The position numbers and the translations under genes were made by a program. A stretch of 45,243 nt of DNA from Oscillospiraceae bacterium. GTDB taxonomy: Bacteria; Bacillota; Clostridia; Oscillospirales; Oscillospiraceae. Numbering within the stretch: the first letter of the stretch is position 1; each line of letters begins with the position of its first letter. The notes under the pieces were generated by a model, which had not been told where the DNA came from, ran no database searches, and saw nothing but the letters and a program-made list of their open reading frames with translations. This document shows positions 22,606 through 31,804 of the stretch, piece after piece. The stretch lies in NCBI GenBank assembly GCA_017395935.1, contig JAFQNL010000021.1, positions 1 through 45,243 on the forward strand. The letters are read 5' to 3'.

Positions 22606-22647
22606 CTGTTTCATCTGCTATACTATTACAGAACAGCGGTGAAACAG
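22606..22647. promoter_or_regulatory. Inverted repeat around a TATACT box
   Basis: CTGTTTCA (22606-22613) and TGAAACAG (22640-22647) are perfect arms that flank TATACT (22619-22624). An adjoining small palindrome AGTGG-N7-CCACT lies at 22591-22607. It lies in the 321-base divergent region between the barrel-protein and kinase genes. The arrangement suggests a repressor site; no regulator is encoded nearby. Confidence 0.45.
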
Positions 22648-22694
22648 GGGTGTTTTTTGTGCATTTCGCCTCGCCCCCCTTCCCTGTTCCTCCA

Positions 22695-22711
22695 GCTTTC
22701 GAAACGAAAGC
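22695..22711. promoter_or_regulatory. Palindrome GCTTTCGAAACGAAAGC before the kinase gene
   Basis: Perfect 7-bp arms around AAA, 60 bases before the kinase start codon and in its likely leader. This is typical size and symmetry for a helix-turn-helix repressor operator. Confidence 0.5.
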
Positions 22712-22771
22712 CTCCCAAAATGTATTAAACTGTCTTAACTTGTACGAAATTTCCGAAAGGAGCGTTATACA

Positions 22772-24310
22772 ATGGCCCACAACTACTTCCTTGGCGTCGA
22801 TATCGGCACCACTGCCATTAAGGCAGCTCTCTTTGATGACACGGGCAAAAAGGTCCTTCACCATGCGCAGGAATATGACCTGATCAAGCCCTCCGCTCAG
22901 CGGGTAGAGCAGATTCCCAGCGTCTATTGGGAGACCTTCAAGACCTGTGTAAAGAAGGTCATGGAAGGCTCCGGCGTGGACAAGAGTCTGGTTAAGGCCT
23001 TTGCTATGGACTCCTCTGCCGAAACTATCGTCTTCCTGGACGAGCAGATGGAGCCGCTGGACAACTTCTACGTCTGGATGGACAACCGGGCCGAGGAAGA
23101 GGCCGTTGAGATCAACGCCCGCTTTACGCCCGACGAGATCATTCACGCTACCGGCCAGTGCCCCATTGATCCGGTCTATCCGGCCACCAAGATTCTCTGG
23201 TTCAAGAAGAACAAGCCGGAGCTGTTTCAGAAGATCCGGATGATGTTCATGTGTGACGACTACATCCTCTGGCATATGTGCCATCAGTCGGTGAGCCACG
23301 GCTCCAGCTGGTGCACCAGCTATCTCTGGGATATCGTCCGGAAGGACTGGTGGCCTGAGATGCTGGACTATCTGGGCATTACCGCCGATCAGCTCCCGGC
23401 CATCAAGGAGTCGGGCACTCCCATCGGTACCATCGACCCCGACGTGGCCGACGAGCTGGGTCTGCCCCACGATCTGCTGCTGGTAGTGGGCGGTCAGGAC
23501 CAGTGCTCCGGCGCCATCGGCGTTGGCAACGTGGTTCCCGGTATCTTCTCCGAGTCCACCGGCGGCGCCCTCATGGTCTGCACCAGCGCCCCCGCTCCTG
23601 TCTTTGACGACAACGGCTGCGTCCCCTGCAACTACAATATGATCGCCGACTCCTATATGATTCAGGCCGGCGCCAAGGGCGGTATCCTGCTGCGCTGGCT
23701 CCGGGACACCCTCTGCCGGGAAGAGATGGCCAAGGAGGCCGCCGGCGAGGGCAACGCCTACGACCTGATGGATCAGCTGGCCGCCGCCACGCCCGCCGGC
23801 GCCGAGGGTCTGTTCCTGATGCCTTTCTTTGGCGGCGCCGGCAGCCCCCACCCTGATATCTATGGCCGGGGCACCCTCTACGGCCTCTCTCTGGGCCACA
23901 CCAAGGGCCATATTATCCGGGCCTTTATGGAGGCGCTGGCCTGCAATATTACCAAGATGCTGGAATACGTTGAAGGCCTCACCGGCGTCAAGGTCACCCA
24001 GATCCGTTCTCTGGGCGGCGGCTCTCTGAGCCCCCTGTGGTGCCAGATCAAGGCCGACGTCACCGGCCGCCAGGTGGTTACCATGAAGAACACGCAGGAC
24101 GCCGCCTGTCTGGGCGCCGCCATTATTGCCGGCTACGGCTACGGCCAGTGGGACTCCATCGCCGAGACCGCCCTCAAGTTCGCTCAGATCGACAAGACCT
24201 ATAATCCCAACCCTGAGCACCGGAAGGTCTATGACCAGCTGCTGAAGAAGTACGACGTCTTTATTCAGGCCACCCACGGCTATACCGAGGAGCTGTCCAA
24301 GCTGGAGTGA
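22772..24310 (+). CDS. FGGY-family carbohydrate kinase (xylulokinase-like)
   Basis: A 512-residue cytoplasmic sugar kinase of the actin-like ATPase fold, starting at the ATG behind GAAAGGAG. FLGVDIGTTAIKAALFDD is the phosphate-1 motif. MDSSAETIVFLDE and VWMDNRAEEEA are in the sugar-binding half. VVGGQDQCSGAIGVGNV contains the catalytic Asp of FGGY kinases. ESTGGALMVCTS is the phosphate-2 region, and IRSLGGGSLSPLWCQIKADVTG plus DAACLGAAIIAGYGYG form the adenosine site. Length and order fit xylulokinases, but FGGY substrates (xylulose, ribulose, glycerol, erythritol) are hard to separate by eye. It is divergent from the barrel protein and may share its pathway. Confidence 0.88.
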   Translation: MAHNYFLGVDIGTTAIKAALFDDTGKKVLHHAQEYDLIKPSAQRVEQIPSVYWETFKTCVKKVMEGSGVDKSLVKAFAMDSSAETIVFLDEQMEPLDNFYVWMDNRAEEEAVEINARFTPDEIIHATGQCPIDPVYPATKILWFKKNKPELFQKIRMMFMCDDYILWHMCHQSVSHGSSWCTSYLWDIVRKDWWPEMLDYLGITADQLPAIKESGTPIGTIDPDVADELGLPHDLLLVVGGQDQCSGAIGVGNVVPGIFSESTGGALMVCTSAPAPVFDDNGCVPCNYNMIADSYMIQAGAKGGILLRWLRDTLCREEMAKEAAGEGNAYDLMDQLAAATPAGAEGLFLMPFFGGAGSPHPDIYGRGTLYGLSLGHTKGHIIRAFMEALACNITKMLEYVEGLTGVKVTQIRSLGGGSLSPLWCQIKADVTGRQVVTMKNTQDAACLGAAIIAGYGYGQWDSIAETALKFAQIDKTYNPNPEHRKVYDQLLKKYDVFIQATHGYTEELSKLE

Positions 24311-24348
24311 TCTCCTGTTTTCCTTTGAATTCAGACCGGAAATAACAC

Positions 24349-24380
24349 AGACCGGACTTCCCACGGGAAGTCCGGTCTTT
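24349..24380 (+). terminator. Terminator of the FGGY kinase gene
   Basis: AGACCGGACTTCCC (24349-24362) pairs with GGGAAGTCCGGTCT (24365-24378), followed by TTTCC. It also lies just past the end of the convergent cysK gene. Confidence 0.82.
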
Positions 24381-24403
24381 CCTGTTCTCTTCCGGTCATC
24401 TCC

Positions 24404-25333
24404 TCAGCCAAAAAGGCTGGTGGACAGATAGCGGTCGCCGGTATCCGGCAGCAGGGCCACGATGGTCTTGCCTGCCCACTCCGGCTCTCTGGCCAGCAGC
24501 AGGGCGGCGTGCAGGGCGGCGCCGGAGGTAATTCCGCAGAGGACACCCTCCTCACGGCCCAGACGGCGTCCGGCGGCATAGGCCTCCTCTTCGGTGACCG
24601 GGATTACCCGGTCATAGATCTCCCGGTCCAGCACCTGGGGGATGAAGTTGGCTCCAATTCCCTGCAGGCCGTGGGCTCCCGCCTTGCCGCCGCTGAGCAG
24701 TGGGGAGGCTGCCGGCTCCACCGCCACCACCTGAATGGCAGGGCAGCGCTCCTTCAGGTAGCGGCCGACGCCGGTAATGGTGCCTCCGGTTCCCACACCG
24801 GCCACAAAGCAGTCCACTGCGCCGTCGGTGTCGGCCCAGATCTCCGGCCCGGTGGTCTCATAGTGCGCTTTGGCGTTGGCCGGGTTTTCAAACTGGCCGG
24901 GGATAAAGCTGTTGGGGATCTCCCGGGCAAGCTCCTCCGCCTTGGCAATGGCGCCGGACATCCCCTGTTCTCCGGGGGTAAGTACCAGCCGGGCGCCGTA
25001 GGCGCTCATCAGCTTCTGCCGCTCCAGACTCATGGAGTCGGGCATAACGATAATCGCCTCATAGCCCCGGGCGGCAGCCATAACCGCAAGGCCAATACCG
25101 GTATTACCGCTGGTCGGCTCGATAATGACAGCTCCGGGCCCGATCAGGCCCCGGGCCTCGGCGTCCTCAATCATGGCCGCGCCCACCCGGTCCTTGGCCG
25201 AGCCCGCCGGATTCATGCTCTCCAACTTGACCAGCACCCGGGCCTTTAATCCGTCCTTCTCTTCCATATGGGTCACTTCCAGCAGGGGCGTATTGCCGAT
25301 CAGCTGCCGGACAGAGGTATAGATCTTTGCCAT
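24404..25333 (-). CDS. cysK: Cysteine synthase A (O-acetylserine sulfhydrylase)
   Basis: A 309-residue PLP enzyme that makes cysteine from O-acetylserine and sulfide. The start is the ATG behind GGAGGG; the frame runs far upstream but that part is antisense to trk[17 protein letters not shown] is the family opening, [11 protein letters not shown] contains the PLP Lys, and [12 protein letters not shown] is the substrate loop. [17 protein letters not shown] binds the PLP phosphate, and GITSGAAL is the C-terminal motif. Length fits the CysK subfamily better than cystathionine beta-synthase. It is monocistronic with its own promoter; no T-box or S-box was seen upstream. Confidence 0.94.
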   Translation of the reverse strand: MAKIYTSVRQLIGNTPLLEVTHMEEKDGLKARVLVKLESMNPAGSAKDRVGAAMIEDAEARGLIGPGAVIIEPTSGNTGIGLAVMAAARGYEAIIVMPDSMSLERQKLMSAYGARLVLTPGEQGMSGAIAKAEELAREIPNSFIPGQFENPANAKAHYETTGPEIWADTDGAVDCFVAGVGTGGTITGVGRYLKERCPAIQVVAVEPAASPLLSGGKAGAHGLQGIGANFIPQVLDREIYDRVIPVTEEEAYAAGRRLGREEGVLCGITSGAALHAALLLAREPEWAGKTIVALLPDTGDRYLSTSLFG

Positions 25334-25371
25334 CGCTTGAATCCCTCCGCTCGATTGGATGTTCTTTCTGC

Positions 25372-25401
25372 ATGATACCTCTCCCGGGCGGCAGCTGTCA
25401 A
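25372..25401 (-). promoter_or_regulatory. Promoter of cysK
   Basis: Minus strand: TTGACA (25401-25396), an 18-bp spacer and TATCAT (25377-25372), about 40 bases before the start codon. Confidence 0.75.
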
Positions 25402-25452
25402 TGGAATTTACCGGAAGGGCCAGTCTGTCCCGGTCTCCGGACACTTTTTCAG

Positions 25453-25481
25453 TTGTCACCAGTTCGGTTTTATGGTATGGT
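25453..25481 (+). promoter_or_regulatory. Promoter of the trkA-trkH operon
   Basis: TTGTCA (25453-25458), a 17-bp spacer and TATGGT (25476-25481), 45 bases before the trkA start. Confidence 0.6.
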
Positions 25482-25525
25482 ATTATTAGTGAAATATAGC
25501 TTTTCAAAGGAAAGCGGGTTTGATT

Positions 25526-26989
25526 ATGAATGTTATTATTGTTGGCTGCGGCAAAATCGGCGCGGCTCTGGCTGAGCAGCTCAGCCAGGAACAGTTCAAT
25601 ATCACCATGGTCGATATCAACCGGCATAAGCTCCAGAACGTCACCGACAACGCCGACGTCATGGGTCTGGCCGGCAACGGCACCAGCTTCCAGCTGCTGG
25701 AGGAGGCCGGTCTCCGGACGGCAGACGTGCTCATTGCCGTCACCGGCTCGGATGAGGTCAACCTCCTCTGCTGCATTGTGGCCCGGAAACTGGGCAGCAA
25801 TATTACCACCATCGCCCGTGTCCGAGACTTCACCTACTATCAGGAGCGGGTCTATCTCCAGCAGAGTTTGGGCATCAATATGATCCTGAATCCCGAGCTG
25901 ACGGCGGCCACCGAAATCGCCCGTCTGCTGCGCACGCCCAAGGCCATCGAGATCTCCACCATCGCCGGCGGTCAGGCAGAGCTGCTTACCTTTACCGTCG
26001 AGGGGAACTCTCCTCTGGTCAACCTCCCTCTGTCCCGCATGAATCAGAAGCTGGGCACCGATGTTCTGGTCTGCGCCGCCATCCGGGACAATAAGGCCAT
26101 GATCCCCAGAGGTGACTTTGTCTTCCGGACGGGCGATCTGATCTCTATTGTCGGCGCTCCCCGAAACACATCCCACTTCTTCCACCGGATCGGTATCTCC
26201 TCCGGACAGGTTAAGGACGTAATGATCATTGGCGGCAGCCAGATTGCCTATTATCTGGCCTATCAGCTGGAGCGGATGAAAAACTGCTCGGTAAAGATTC
26301 TGGAGGCCGATCGGGATCGGTGCAGAGCGCTGAGCGAGCTGCTGCCGGACACCATGATTATCCGGGGCAGCAGCCATAAGCGCGAGGTGCTTATGGAGGA
26401 GGGTCTGCCCCATACCGAGGCTGTGGTGGCCCTGACGAATATGGACGAGGAGAACCTGATGCTGGGTATGCTCACCTCCATCTACAACCCCAAGGCCAAA
26501 CTGGTCACCAAGGTCTCCCACCTGCCCTATAAGGAGATCTCCCAGCGTATGAGCGCCGGCAGTCTGGTCTGCCCCAAGGAGCTGGCTGCCCGGACGATCA
26601 CCCAGTTTGTCCACGCCACCCACAGCTCCATGGGCACTAATGTAGAGTGCAGCTATCCCATTATGGACGGTCAGCTCCGGGCACTGGAATTCAACGTGAC
26701 GGGTCTCTCGCCGGTACTGGATGTGCCGCTGAAGGATCTGCCTCTGCGCAAGGAGCTGCTGCTGTCCATCGTGATCCGCGGCGGCCGGGCCTTCAACCCC
26801 GGCGGCAACGACCGGATCCTTCAGGGCGACCGGGTCGTGATTGTCACCAGCTACGGAGATATCCGGGAGCTGGAGGATATTCTGGAGCGGGGCTCCTTCC
26901 CCCGGGGCGGCAAGACCCTTCGTTCCGGCGGCGTCACCGCCTTCACCCATCAGCCTGAACAGATACTGGCCGGAGGTCTCAACGGATGA
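25526..26989 (+). CDS. trkA: Trk potassium-uptake regulatory subunit TrkA
   Basis: A 487-residue cytoplasmic gating subunit built as two tandem RCK units. The first begins [19 protein letters not shown] (GxGxxG nucleotide-binding loop), with [11 protein letters not shown] and a TrkA-C segment near residues 140-220. The second begins [18 protein letters not shown] near residue 231, where the glycine motif is degenerate (GGSQIA). TrkA binds NAD(H)/ATP and opens the TrkH channel. The ATG at 25526 is preferred over an upstream in-frame TTG. The stop overlaps the trkH start (ATGA), so both are translationally coupled. Secure call. Confidence 0.95.
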   Translation: MNVIIVGCGKIGAALAEQLSQEQFNITMVDINRHKLQNVTDNADVMGLAGNGTSFQLLEEAGLRTADVLIAVTGSDEVNLLCCIVARKLGSNITTIARVRDFTYYQERVYLQQSLGINMILNPELTAATEIARLLRTPKAIEISTIAGGQAELLTFTVEGNSPLVNLPLSRMNQKLGTDVLVCAAIRDNKAMIPRGDFVFRTGDLISIVGAPRNTSHFFHRIGISSGQVKDVMIIGGSQIAYYLAYQLERMKNCSVKILEADRDRCRALSELLPDTMIIRGSSHKREVLMEEGLPHTEAVVALTNMDEENLMLGMLTSIYNPKAKLVTKVSHLPYKEISQRMSAGSLVCPKELAARTITQFVHATHSSMGTNVECSYPIMDGQLRALEFNVTGLSPVLDVPLKDLPLRKELLLSIVIRGGRAFNPGGNDRILQGDRVVIVTSYGDIRELEDILERGSFPRGGKTLRSGGVTAFTHQPEQILAGGLNG

Positions 26990-28461
26990 ACTTTTCCATG
27001 ATCATCTATGTTTTGAGCTGGGTTGTCTTCTTTTCCGGTCTCTTTCTGCTCCCCTCCTGTGTGGTGGCCATCATCTATCAGGAGCCGGAGGGCTTTGCCT
27101 TTCTCTTCTGCGCGCTGGTCTATCTGGCCGCAGGCTGGCTGCTGACCAGAAGAAAGCCTCGCTCCTCCCTTTTCTATGCCCGGGAGGGTTTTGTCACCGT
27201 CGCCCTCACATGGGTGCTGATCAGTCTGCTGGGCGCCCTGCCCTTCACTCTGGCTGGGGATATCCCCTTCTATGTAGACGCCTTTTTTGAGACCGTCTCC
27301 GGCTTTACCACCACCGGCTCCACCATTCTGACGGACATCGAAGTGCTCAGCCACTGCTCCCTCTTCTGGCGCAGCTTTACCCACTGGCTGGGCGGTATGG
27401 GCGTTCTGGTCTTCGTCATGGCCATTCTTCCCATGGGCGGCGGCAATACCATCCACCTTATGCGCGCCGAGTCCACCGGCCCGTCGGTAGAGAAGCTGGT
27501 GCCCAAGATCCGGGAGACGGCGGCTACGCTGTACAGTATCTATGTGGTACTGACGCTGGCCGAGCTCTTCCTGCTCCTGCTGGGCGGCATGAACTTCTTC
27601 GAGGCCATTACCGCCTGCTTCTCTACAGCCGGTACCGGCGGCTTCGCCGTGCTCAACTCCAGCATGGCCAGCTACAGCCCCTATATCCAGTATGTGGTCA
27701 TCCTCTTCATGTTCCTCTTTGGCGTCAGCTTCAACGTCTACTTCCTGATCTATATGAAAAAGATTAAGGCGGCGCTGGGCTATGAGGAGCTGAAATGGTA
27801 CGCTCTTGTGGTAGTCCTTGCCACCGCCGCCATCGTGACAGATATCCGCCATCTCTATCCCACTCTGGAGGAGGCTTTCCGGCAGGGTCTGTTCCATGTG
27901 ACCTCTATTATCACCACCACCGGCTATGTCTCCTTTGACTTCGAGCTCTGGCCGGTCATGAGCAAGTCTATTCTGGTCCTGCTCATGTTTATCGGCGCCT
28001 GCGCCGGCTCTACCGGCGGCGGCATGAAGGTCTCCCGCTGGCTCATCATGGGCAAGTTTATGCGCTCTGAGCTCCGGCGCTTCCGCCACCCCCGGCTGGT
28101 GGAGCAGATCCGGCTCAACGGCGGACTGGTCAGCAGCGACCTGCTCCGGTCGGTGCTGGTCTATCTGGTGTCCTATCTGCTGATCTTTATTATCTCCATT
28201 TTTATCGTCACTCTGGAAGGCCACGATCTGGTCACCAACTTCACCGCCGTAGCCACTACCTACAATAACGTAGGCCCCGGCCTGAGTATGGTCGGCCCGG
28301 TATGCAACTTCAGCTTCTTTACCCCCCTGTCCAAGCTGGTCCTCAGCTTTGATATGCTGGCCGGCCGGCTGGAGGTGCTGCCTCTGGTGGTCACTATCTC
28401 TGCCATGGGCTCCGAACTCAGCCACCGCTGGAAGCGGCTTCGTCGGGCAAGTCTGGACTAA
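26986..28461 (+). CDS. trkH: Trk potassium-uptake channel subunit TrkH
   Basis: A 491-residue integral membrane protein, the K+-translocating partner of TrkA. The four pore repeats with their selectivity-filter glycines are visible: [35 protein letters not shown] and [32 protein letters not shown] follows the first pore helix. [18 protein letters not shown] is the conserved intracellular gate region before the last repeat. Length fits TrkH/KtrB-type proteins. A strong terminator follows, shared with the convergent NUDIX gene. Confidence 0.95.
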   Translation: MNFSMIIYVLSWVVFFSGLFLLPSCVVAIIYQEPEGFAFLFCALVYLAAGWLLTRRKPRSSLFYAREGFVTVALTWVLISLLGALPFTLAGDIPFYVDAFFETVSGFTTTGSTILTDIEVLSHCSLFWRSFTHWLGGMGVLVFVMAILPMGGGNTIHLMRAESTGPSVEKLVPKIRETAATLYSIYVVLTLAELFLLLLGGMNFFEAITACFSTAGTGGFAVLNSSMASYSPYIQYVVILFMFLFGVSFNVYFLIYMKKIKAALGYEELKWYALVVVLATAAIVTDIRHLYPTLEEAFRQGLFHVTSIITTTGYVSFDFELWPVMSKSILVLLMFIGACAGSTGGGMKVSRWLIMGKFMRSELRRFRHPRLVEQIRLNGGLVSSDLLRSVLVYLVSYLLIFIISIFIVTLEGHDLVTNFTAVATTYNNVGPGLSMVGPVCNFSFFTPLSKLVLSFDMLAGRLEVLPLVVTISAMGSELSHRWKRLRRASLD

Positions 28462-28475
28462 CCGGTATACAAAAC

Positions 28476-28515
28476 AAAGACCCCCCATCCCGTTCTTCCG
28501 GGATGGGGGGATTTC
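28476..28515. terminator. Bidirectional terminator after trkH
   Basis: CCCCCCATCCCG (28481-28492) pairs with CGGGATGGGGGG (28499-28510). The plus strand continues with ATTTCTT and the minus strand with a CTTTGTTTT stretch. Confidence 0.85.
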
Positions 28516-28536
28516 TTATTGCTGTCGGACCGGCGA

Positions 28537-29082
28537 TCAGAGCCGTCCGGCCTTAACCAGCGCGTAGGTCCGGAGAACGCCGATCTGGGTCTTGGCGTCG
28601 GGGAGCTGGTTATTCAGGGCCATCTGGTAGGCCTCCTCCAGAGGGATCTTCTCCACCTCCAGAAATTCATCCTCATCCAGATCCATCTTGGTATAGCCGG
28701 CCACCCGGCAGGCCCAGAGCCGGAGGATCTCGGCGCAGTAGCCGGGGGTGGGATAGACCTCGCCCAGGAAGATATATTCCTCCGACCAGGTGCCGGTCTC
28801 CTCCCGCTGCTCCCGCTTCATGGCCTCAAAGGGATCCTCTCCCCGTTCCAGCTTGCCGGCAGGCAGCTCCAGCGTCTCGGCCATAAAGGGATAGCGGAAC
28901 TGACGGACAAAGAAGAGCTCGTCCTTGTCGGTCAGGGCGGCCACAGTGACGCCGCCGGGATGCTCCACTACTTCACGGATGGCCTGATTGCCGTCAGGGA
29001 GCAGGCACTGGTCTACACGGGTATTGATGATCTTTCCGTAGAATTTATAGTCGCTGGAGATCCATTTTTCTGCAAGCTTCAT
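28537..29082 (-). CDS. NUDIX hydrolase, ADP-ribose pyrophosphatase type
   Basis: A 181-residue cytoplasmic hydrolase. The Nudix box is GKLERGEDPFEAMKREQREE followed by TG, with the metal-binding REQREE; a Gln takes the usual hydrophobic place in REUxEE. HPGGVTVAALTDKDELFFVRQFRYP and AETLELPAGKLE are the ADP-ribose pyrophosphatase-type lead-in, and EVYPTPGYCAEIL is the downstream loop with the typical proline. The probable reaction is ADP-ribose to AMP and ribose 5-phosphate. Its start overlaps the stop of the radical SAM gene (ATGA), making it the last gene of the operon. Confidence 0.9.
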   Translation of the reverse strand: MKLAEKWISSDYKFYGKIINTRVDQCLLPDGNQAIREVVEHPGGVTVAALTDKDELFFVRQFRYPFMAETLELPAGKLERGEDPFEAMKREQREETGTWSEEYIFLGEVYPTPGYCAEILRLWACRVAGYTKMDLDEDEFLEVEKIPLEEAYQMALNNQLPDAKTQIGVLRTYALVKAGRL

Positions 29083-29972
29083 TTCGCTTCCTCCTCTACC
29101 CCCGTCAGATCAAAGGGGGGAATATACTGGCTTTGGGCCGACTCGGTCTGTTGGGCAAAGCCCTCCAGACCCAGATTTTCCATGTACTGCCGGGCTGCCC
29201 GGCTCTCCCCCTTCCGAAGGGGCCGATTTAGCTCGGGAAACTCCCCGGGCACCCTGCCCCAGGGGATATACTGGCTCATGAGGGAGAAGAGCACCGTCCC
29301 CTTGGGGAAGCTCTCCCAGACCCAGTCCATAACCGCCCGGGCGCCGGCCAGCTTGCCGGGAAGGATCAGATGGCGGATTATCACGCCCTTTTTCAAAAGG
29401 CCGTCCTCATCAAACTGACAAGGTCCCACCTGACGGACCATCTCCCGAATGGCCTCAGTAGCCCGCTGGACATAGTCTCCCGCCCCGGAATAGCGCAGGG
29501 CGTCGTCGTTGTCCATATATTTCAGGTCGGGCAGATAGATATCCACCTTACCCTCCATGGCCCGAAGGGTCTCCAGCCGCTCGTAGCCGCCGGTATTCCA
29601 GACCACCGGCACGGGCAGGGGCTCCTCCAGCAGCTGGCGGATAATATGGGCGTAGTGGGTCGGGGTAACGAAATTGATATTATGGGCCCCCTGCTCGATG
29701 AGCTCATAGCAGATAGCCCGGACCCGCTCCACCGTCACCGGCGCCCCAAAGCGCTCCCGGCTGATCTGGTCGTTCTGGCAGAAAACGCACTGGAGGGGAC
29801 AGCCGGAGAAAAAGACCGTACCCGAGCCCCGGCTGCCCGAGATGGGCGGCTCCTCCCACATATGAAGGGCCCCTCGGGCCAAAACCGGCCGTTCCGGCAT
29901 ACCGCAGAAGCCTTCGCCCACCGTATCCGTCCGGAGAGCATGGCACATCCGGGGACAGAGATCACATCTCAC
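29079..29972 (-). CDS. Radical SAM protein (PflA-like activase branch), unknown role
   Basis: A 297-residue iron-sulfur enzyme beginning with GTG behind GGAGGAG. The N-terminus CDLCPRMCHALRTD plus GFCGMPERPVLARG is a second cysteine cluster. FFSGCPLQCVFCQNDQIS is the CxxxCxxC radical SAM cluster. HNINFVTPTHYAHII and VVWNTGGYERLETL fit the branch near pyruvate formate-lyase-activating and AmmeMemoRadiSam proteins. No glycyl-radical enzyme or partner is nearby. It lies between tdk and the NUDIX gene with 3- to 4-base junctions. The fold is secure; the substrate is unknown. Confidence 0.88.
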   Translation of the reverse strand: MRCDLCPRMCHALRTDTVGEGFCGMPERPVLARGALHMWEEPPISGSRGSGTVFFSGCPLQCVFCQNDQISRERFGAPVTVERVRAICYELIEQGAHNINFVTPTHYAHIIRQLLEEPLPVPVVWNTGGYERLETLRAMEGKVDIYLPDLKYMDNDDALRYSGAGDYVQRATEAIREMVRQVGPCQFDEDGLLKKGVIIRHLILPGKLAGARAVMDWVWESFPKGTVLFSLMSQYIPWGRVPGEFPELNRPLRKGESRAARQYMENLGLEGFAQQTESAQSQYIPPFDLTGVEEEAK

Positions 29973-29975
29973 CGC

Positions 29976-30551
29976 TTATTTCTCCTCCGGACCCAGATCG
30001 CCGGCCCGCCAATGGGCCCGGCAGAGGCCAATATATTTGTCGTTGGCGCCCAGCACCACCTGAGCCCCCTCCTTGAGTACCCGGCGGTGCTCGTCAAAGC
30101 GGGCGTTATAGGTGGCCTTCCGGCCGCACCAGCAGATGGTCTTGATCTCCTCGATCACATCCGCCGTGGCCAGCAGGGCCTGGGAGCCGGGGAAGAGATC
30201 CCCTCTGAAGTCGGCCCGGAGTCCGTAGCAGATAACAGGCACCCGCCAGAGATCCACCACCTCGGTCAGATAGCTCACGTCCTCGGGGGAGAGGAACTGG
30301 GCCTCGTCCACAATAATACAGGCATAGCGCCGGACCTCTTCCTCAGACAGGGCCCGGAACTCATGGAAATAGATACAGGGATAGGTCAGGCCGATCCGGG
30401 AGGCGATCACCCGCTCTCCGTCCCGCTGGTCAATGGCCGGCTTGACCATCAGAGCCTCCTGCCCCCGTTCCTCGTAGTTATAGCGGACCATCAGGGCGTT
30501 CGCCGTCTTGCTGGAGCCCATGACGCCGTAGCGGAAGTAGAGTTTTGCCAT
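29976..30551 (-). CDS. tdk: Thymidine kinase, type II
   Basis: A 191-residue salvage enzyme making dTMP from thymidine. LYFRYGVMGSSKTANALM is the P-loop, with Ser in place of the Gly before Lys as in a known clostridial subgroup. CIIVDEAQFL is the Walker B/catalytic-base strand, and VICYGLRADFRGDLFPGSQ is the lid region. CWCGRKATYNAR and LCRAH supply the zinc ligands. RVLKEGAQVVLGANDKYIGLCR is the substrate-closing loop. Secure call. It is the second gene of the mutY operon. Confidence 0.95.
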   Translation of the reverse strand: MAKLYFRYGVMGSSKTANALMVRYNYEERGQEALMVKPAIDQRDGERVIASRIGLTYPCIYFHEFRALSEEEVRRYACIIVDEAQFLSPEDVSYLTEVVDLWRVPVICYGLRADFRGDLFPGSQALLATADVIEEIKTICWCGRKATYNARFDEHRRVLKEGAQVVLGANDKYIGLCRAHWRAGDLGPEEK

Positions 30552-30563
30552 AGTATCCTCTCC

Positions 30564-31631
30564 TCAAGTAAAGTCGATCTGTCCCCGGAGTCCTGCCTCC
30601 GCCTGCTCCCGGAAGCAGGCAAAGGCGTTGGGGATGGGGTAGCGCTCCCGAAGGGCCGTCTCGTCGGCCCAGACCCAGCCCTCAGGCAGCCGGTCAGAGT
30701 CGGCAGCCATACAAAGGGCGGTCATATGCCACTCAATATGGGTAAAGATATGCTTTCCGGCCCCGCCGTCCCGACCGGCAGTGCAGTTCAGGCCCCATTG
30801 CTCCGGCCCCGGCTCTCCGGGGGCGAAGTTGGGATACTCCCAGAGTCCGGCCAGCAGTCCCTCTTCCGGCCGGCGGCGCAGGGCGATCCGGCCCTTGTGG
30901 AAGATCAGGCAGACCTTCCGCTCCTGAATCCGGCGGGCCTTCTTTTTCTCCTTGACCGGGATCTGGTCGATCAGCTCTTCCCGACGGGCCCGGCAGAGCG
31001 CTCTGAGCGGACACTGCCGGCACAGCGGCGCTCCGTTGGGTAGGCAGACCAGTGCCCCCAGCTCCATCAGCGCCTGATTGAACCGGCCGGGAAAGGCAGC
31101 GGGGATGATCTGCTCCAGAGCAGACCGGATGGCCTTTTTTGTCTCCGGCCGGCCGATATCTGACCGGTCGGCTGTCAGCCGGGTAATCACCCGGAGCACA
31201 TTGCCGTCCACTGCCGGGACCGGCTGGCCAAAGGCGATCGAGGCGATGGCGCCGGCGGTGTATTCGCCAATCCCCGGCAGCTCCAGCAGCCGGTCATAGC
31301 TGGAGGGAAAGACACCTTCCAGCTCATCGCAGATCTTCCGGGCCGCCTTCTGCAGGTTCCGGGCCCGGTTATAGTAGCCCAGACCCTCCCAGAGCTTCAG
31401 AAGCTCCTGCTCCGGCACCTTTGCCAATGCCTCCACCGTGGGCAGCCGGTCCAAAAAACGGGCGTAATAGCCCAATACAGCGGCCACACGGGTCTGCTGG
31501 AGCATGATCTCGGAGATCCAGACATGATAGGGTTGGGGATCCTCCCGCCAGGGAAGAGAGCGGGCATGGTCCTGAAACCAGTCCAGCAGGGGCGGGATCA
31601 TGGCCTGCAGCAAGGGCTTTTCTTCCTCCAT
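30564..31631 (-). CDS. mutY: A/G-specific adenine DNA glycosylase MutY
   Basis: A 355-residue repair enzyme that removes adenine opposite 8-oxoguanine. The ATG at 31631 has GAGGTGA eight bases upstream; a GTG four codons earlier at 31643 is an alternative. SLPWREDPQPYHVWISEIML contains the catalytic Glu, the helix-hairpin-helix is LPGIGEYTAGAIASIAF, and the catalytic Asp is in VDGNVLRV. CLPNGAPLCRQCPLRALC holds the 4Fe-4S cysteines. The C-terminal NUDIX-like domain (about 225-350) reads 8-oxoG. It heads a four-gene operon with tdk, radical SAM and NUDIX genes, an apparent nucleotide-quality set. Confidence 0.94.
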   Translation of the reverse strand: MEEEKPLLQAMIPPLLDWFQDHARSLPWREDPQPYHVWISEIMLQQTRVAAVLGYYARFLDRLPTVEALAKVPEQELLKLWEGLGYYNRARNLQKAARKICDELEGVFPSSYDRLLELPGIGEYTAGAIASIAFGQPVPAVDGNVLRVITRLTADRSDIGRPETKKAIRSALEQIIPAAFPGRFNQALMELGALVCLPNGAPLCRQCPLRALCRARREELIDQIPVKEKKKARRIQERKVCLIFHKGRIALRRRPEEGLLAGLWEYPNFAPGEPGPEQWGLNCTAGRDGGAGKHIFTHIEWHMTALCMAADSDRLPEGWVWADETALRERYPIPNAFACFREQAEAGLRGQIDFT

Positions 31632-31660
31632 CTTCCCGGTCACCTCGTTTCCTTTTCTTT

Positions 31661-31689
31661 ATTATACCGTCCCTCCGGCGGAAAAGCAA
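31661..31689 (-). promoter_or_regulatory. Promoter of the mutY operon
   Basis: Minus strand: TTGCTT (31689-31684), a 17-bp spacer and TATAAT (31666-31661), about 30 bases before the start codon. Confidence 0.75.
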
Positions 31690-31770
31690 TCGTCCGGCGA
31701 AAAGGGGCTGACAGTCGCAGAAATGCCAAATCAAAGGGCAGAAAAAGTCCTCAAATGTGCGCTTTGACTA

Positions 31771-31799
31771 TTGCTATTTTTACTTGATAAGTATATAAT
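31771..31799 (+). promoter_or_regulatory. Promoter of the thiolase gene
   Basis: TTGCTA (31771-31776), a 17-bp spacer and TATAAT (31794-31799). A TTGACT at 31764 is an alternative -35 with too long a spacer. The transcription start would fall at the Rex-like site. Confidence 0.75.
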
Positions 31800-31804
31800 C
31801 AACA

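Noticed and set aside
25334-26950. N-terminal extension of the cysK frame
   Set aside because: It lies antisense to trkA and ends exactly at the cysK start, which has its own RBS and promoter.
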